From the NCBI GenBank assembly GCA_013002375.1, contig JABDJW010000324.1:1-6503 (forward strand): 6,503 nucleotides of DNA. Reading direction: 5' to 3'. Made by a program: the position numbers and the translations under genes. The stretch's first letter is position 1, and the number at the start of each line of letters is the position of its first letter. Source of the DNA: Acidimicrobiales bacterium (GTDB taxonomy: Bacteria; Actinomycetota; Acidimicrobiia; Acidimicrobiales; SHLQ01). The notes below the pieces were generated by a model that saw only the letters and a program-made list of their open reading frames with translations, was not told the DNA's origin and searched no databases. Below, in pieces: positions 5,001-6,503 of the stretch.

Positions 5001-6503
5001 GTGAACGACCCCCACCTCGATGAGATCGACGCGGCGCTGCGCTCCGACATCCGGCGCCTGGGCAATCAGCTGGGCGACGCTCTGGTGCGCCAACACGGGC
5101 GGGAACTGCTGGAGCGGGTCGAGCAGGTTCGCTCGATCGCCCGAGGGCTTCGCCGCGAGGCCGACACCAGCGCCGGCCTGGCCGACTTCCTCACCGACAT
5201 CGACGTCCACGACGCGATCCACTTGGTGCGGGCCTTCACCGTGTACTTCCACCTGGCCAACACGGTCGAGCAGGTCCACCGCATCGAGGAACACAACGCC
5301 GACGCCGCGGCGGCCAACAACCACTTCGCCGAGACCGTCGCCAAGCTGCAGGCTATCGGCATCTCCGATTCCGAGATCGTCGCGGCGGCCCGCACCACCG
5401 ATCTCCGTCCGGTCTTCACCGCGCACCCCACCGAGGCCTCGCGCCGATCGATCCTCGACAAGCTGGCCGAGATCGCGGTGCTGGTCGAACGGCGCAACGA
5501 CACGAGCTGTGGGCCGGCCGACCAACGCCGCATCGATCGCCGGGTCGACGAGCTGATCGACGCCATCTGGCAGACCGACGAACTCCGCCGCGAGCAGCCC
5601 GATCCGGTCGACGAGGCTCGCTCGATCCTGTACTTCCTCAACGAGATCGTCTCCGACGGTGTGCCGGAGTTGTTCGACGACATCGACGCCGCGCTCCGGT
5701 CGATCGGCGGCGAGTTGGGGAGCACCAATGTGCCGGTCCGGTTCGGCTCGTGGGTGGGTGGTGATCGCGACGGCAATCCCAACGTCACGCCGGCCACGAC
5801 CCTCGAAGTCCTCGAGTTCCAGCGAGCTCGAGCGCTGCGGCTGTTGATCGCCGAGATCGAGGATCTGTCGTCGGAGCTCTCGGTGAGCACGGCCGTCACC
5901 GGCATCTCCGCCGAACTCGAGTCACAGCTCGAACGCGACGGCGCCCGATTCCCTGATGTCATGGCCCGGTTCAGCGCCCTGAGCGCAGGCGAGCCGTACC
6001 GGCAGCGGTGTTCGTTGATCCATCACCGGCTCACGCTGACCGCCGACGACCCCGACCATCCCGGCGCCTATCGCGATCCCGCCGACGTCGAGGCCGACCT
6101 CGCCGTGATGGGTGATTCGCTCGAGGCCCACAAGGGCGCATTGCTGGCCCGCGGCCGGTTGGCTCGGGTGCGGCGCACGCTGGCCATGATCGGCTTCCAC
6201 CTGGCCACCCTCGACATCCGCCAGCACGCCCGGGCCCACCACGAGACCCTGGCCGAGCTGTTCGGCCAGCTCGACGAGCCCTACGAACAACTCAGCCGCG
6301 ATGCCCGCACCGAGCTCCTGGCCGGCGAGCTGGCCAGCCGTCGCCCGCTCGGCCCACCGGCCGGGCTCGATGCCGCCGGCTCGCTCGGCCTGTTCGCCAC
6401 CCTGCGGGCGGCCATGGATCGCGGCGGCGACCAGATCATCAAGAGCTACATCGTGTCGATGACCCAGGGGGTCGACGACATCCTCGCCCCCGCGGTGTTG
6501 GCC
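5001..6503 (+). CDS. ppc: Phosphoenolpyruvate carboxylase, N-terminal part (runs off the window)
   Basis: The first 501 codons of a protein that in bacteria usually has about 880-930 residues; the frame is open to the window end without a stop. The enzyme carboxylates PEP with bicarbonate to oxaloacetate, refilling the TCA cycle in the cytosol. Motifs in order: VFTAHPTEASRRSIL (138-152), with the catalytic histidine at 142 (equivalent to E. coli H138); GSWVGGDRDGNPN (249-261), a bicarbonate/PEP-site signature; LDIRQHARAHH (404-414); and SYIVSMTQGVDDIL close to the window end. All expected N-half motifs are intact. The GTG at 5001 is the first possible start after the in-frame TAG at 4989, and no Shine-Dalgarno is visible. 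The C-terminal half, including the glycine-rich GRGG motif, lies outside the window. Confidence 0.96.
   Translation, partial: MNDPHLDEIDAALRSDIRRLGNQLGDALVRQHGRELLERVEQVRSIARGLRREADTSAGLADFLTDIDVHDAIHLVRAFTVYFHLANTVEQVHRIEEHNADAAAANNHFAETVAKLQAIGISDSEIVAAARTTDLRPVFTAHPTEASRRSILDKLAEIAVLVERRNDTSCGPADQRRIDRRVDELIDAIWQTDELRREQPDPVDEARSILYFLNEIVSDGVPELFDDIDAALRSIGGELGSTNVPVRFGSWVGGDRDGNPNVTPATTLEVLEFQRARALRLLIAEIEDLSSELSVSTAVTGISAELESQLERDGARFPDVMARFSALSAGEPYRQRCSLIHHRLTLTADDPDHPGAYRDPADVEADLAVMGDSLEAHKGALLARGRLARVRRTLAMIGFHLATLDIRQHARAHHETLAELFGQLDEPYEQLSRDARTELLAGELASRRPLGPPAGLDAAGSLGLFATLRAAMDRGGDQIIKSYIVSMTQGVDDILAPAVLA

Noticed and set aside
4866..5023. Small peptides readable across the gdh-ppc palindrome on both strands (ELTTAAVVNST on +, EFTTAAVVNST on -)
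   Set aside because: The near-identical peptides on opposite strands are a consequence of the palindrome's symmetry, not evidence of a gene.
3549..5525. A 658-residue open frame on the - strand spanning all of gdh and the start of ppc
   Set aside because: It is antisense to two genes with clear family motifs and crosses both hairpin regions. Its residues are those of a GC-rich shadow frame, with no recognisable domain.

Overview
The window is chromosomal DNA of a high-GC bacterium, with every gene on the + strand. It holds the end of a ribosomal-protein operon followed by two metabolic genes. The short-LID adenylate kinase, the actinobacterial-looking SecY and PEP carboxylase, and the frequent GTG and apparently leaderless starts point to Actinomycetota. 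A deep-branching group such as Acidimicrobiia is my best guess, but this is inferred from protein style only and is not proven here.

Positions 1-3400 are the distal part of the spc operon: the 3' end of rplR, then rpsE, rpmD, rplO, secY and adk. The first four genes are translationally coupled: stop and start codons overlap by 1, 4 and 1 nt. An 81-nt spacer rich in GTTGG/CCAAC dyads precedes secY, whose best start is a GTG with a good Shine-Dalgarno. adk follows 18 nt after secY. The map-infA-rpmJ continuation usual in actinobacteria is absent; the cluster ends at adk.

Positions 3401-3584 hold no gene. They contain two tandem copies (61-bp period) of a 51-nt hairpin element with conserved arms and a variable loop tip, then a promoter-like region. 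Positions 3585-4865 encode a hexameric-type glutamate dehydrogenase. Positions 4866-5000 hold a second, unrelated and very long hairpin (4925-4977) and a -10-like box. From 5001 to the window end runs the N-terminal 501 codons of phosphoenolpyruvate carboxylase.

The operon genes build the ribosome (S5, L30, L15, L18), the membrane protein channel (SecY) and the adenylate pool (Adk). Gdh and Ppc sit at the carbon/nitrogen junction: Ppc makes oxaloacetate, which can refill the TCA cycle and supply 2-oxoglutarate, and Gdh interconverts 2-oxoglutarate and glutamate. Both lack a Shine-Dalgarno and have a -10-like hexamer ending exactly 6 nt before the start codon, which suggests leaderless mRNAs, unlike the SD-led operon genes. 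No clear new multi-gene system is present; the most interesting material is the intergenic hairpin elements either side of gdh.
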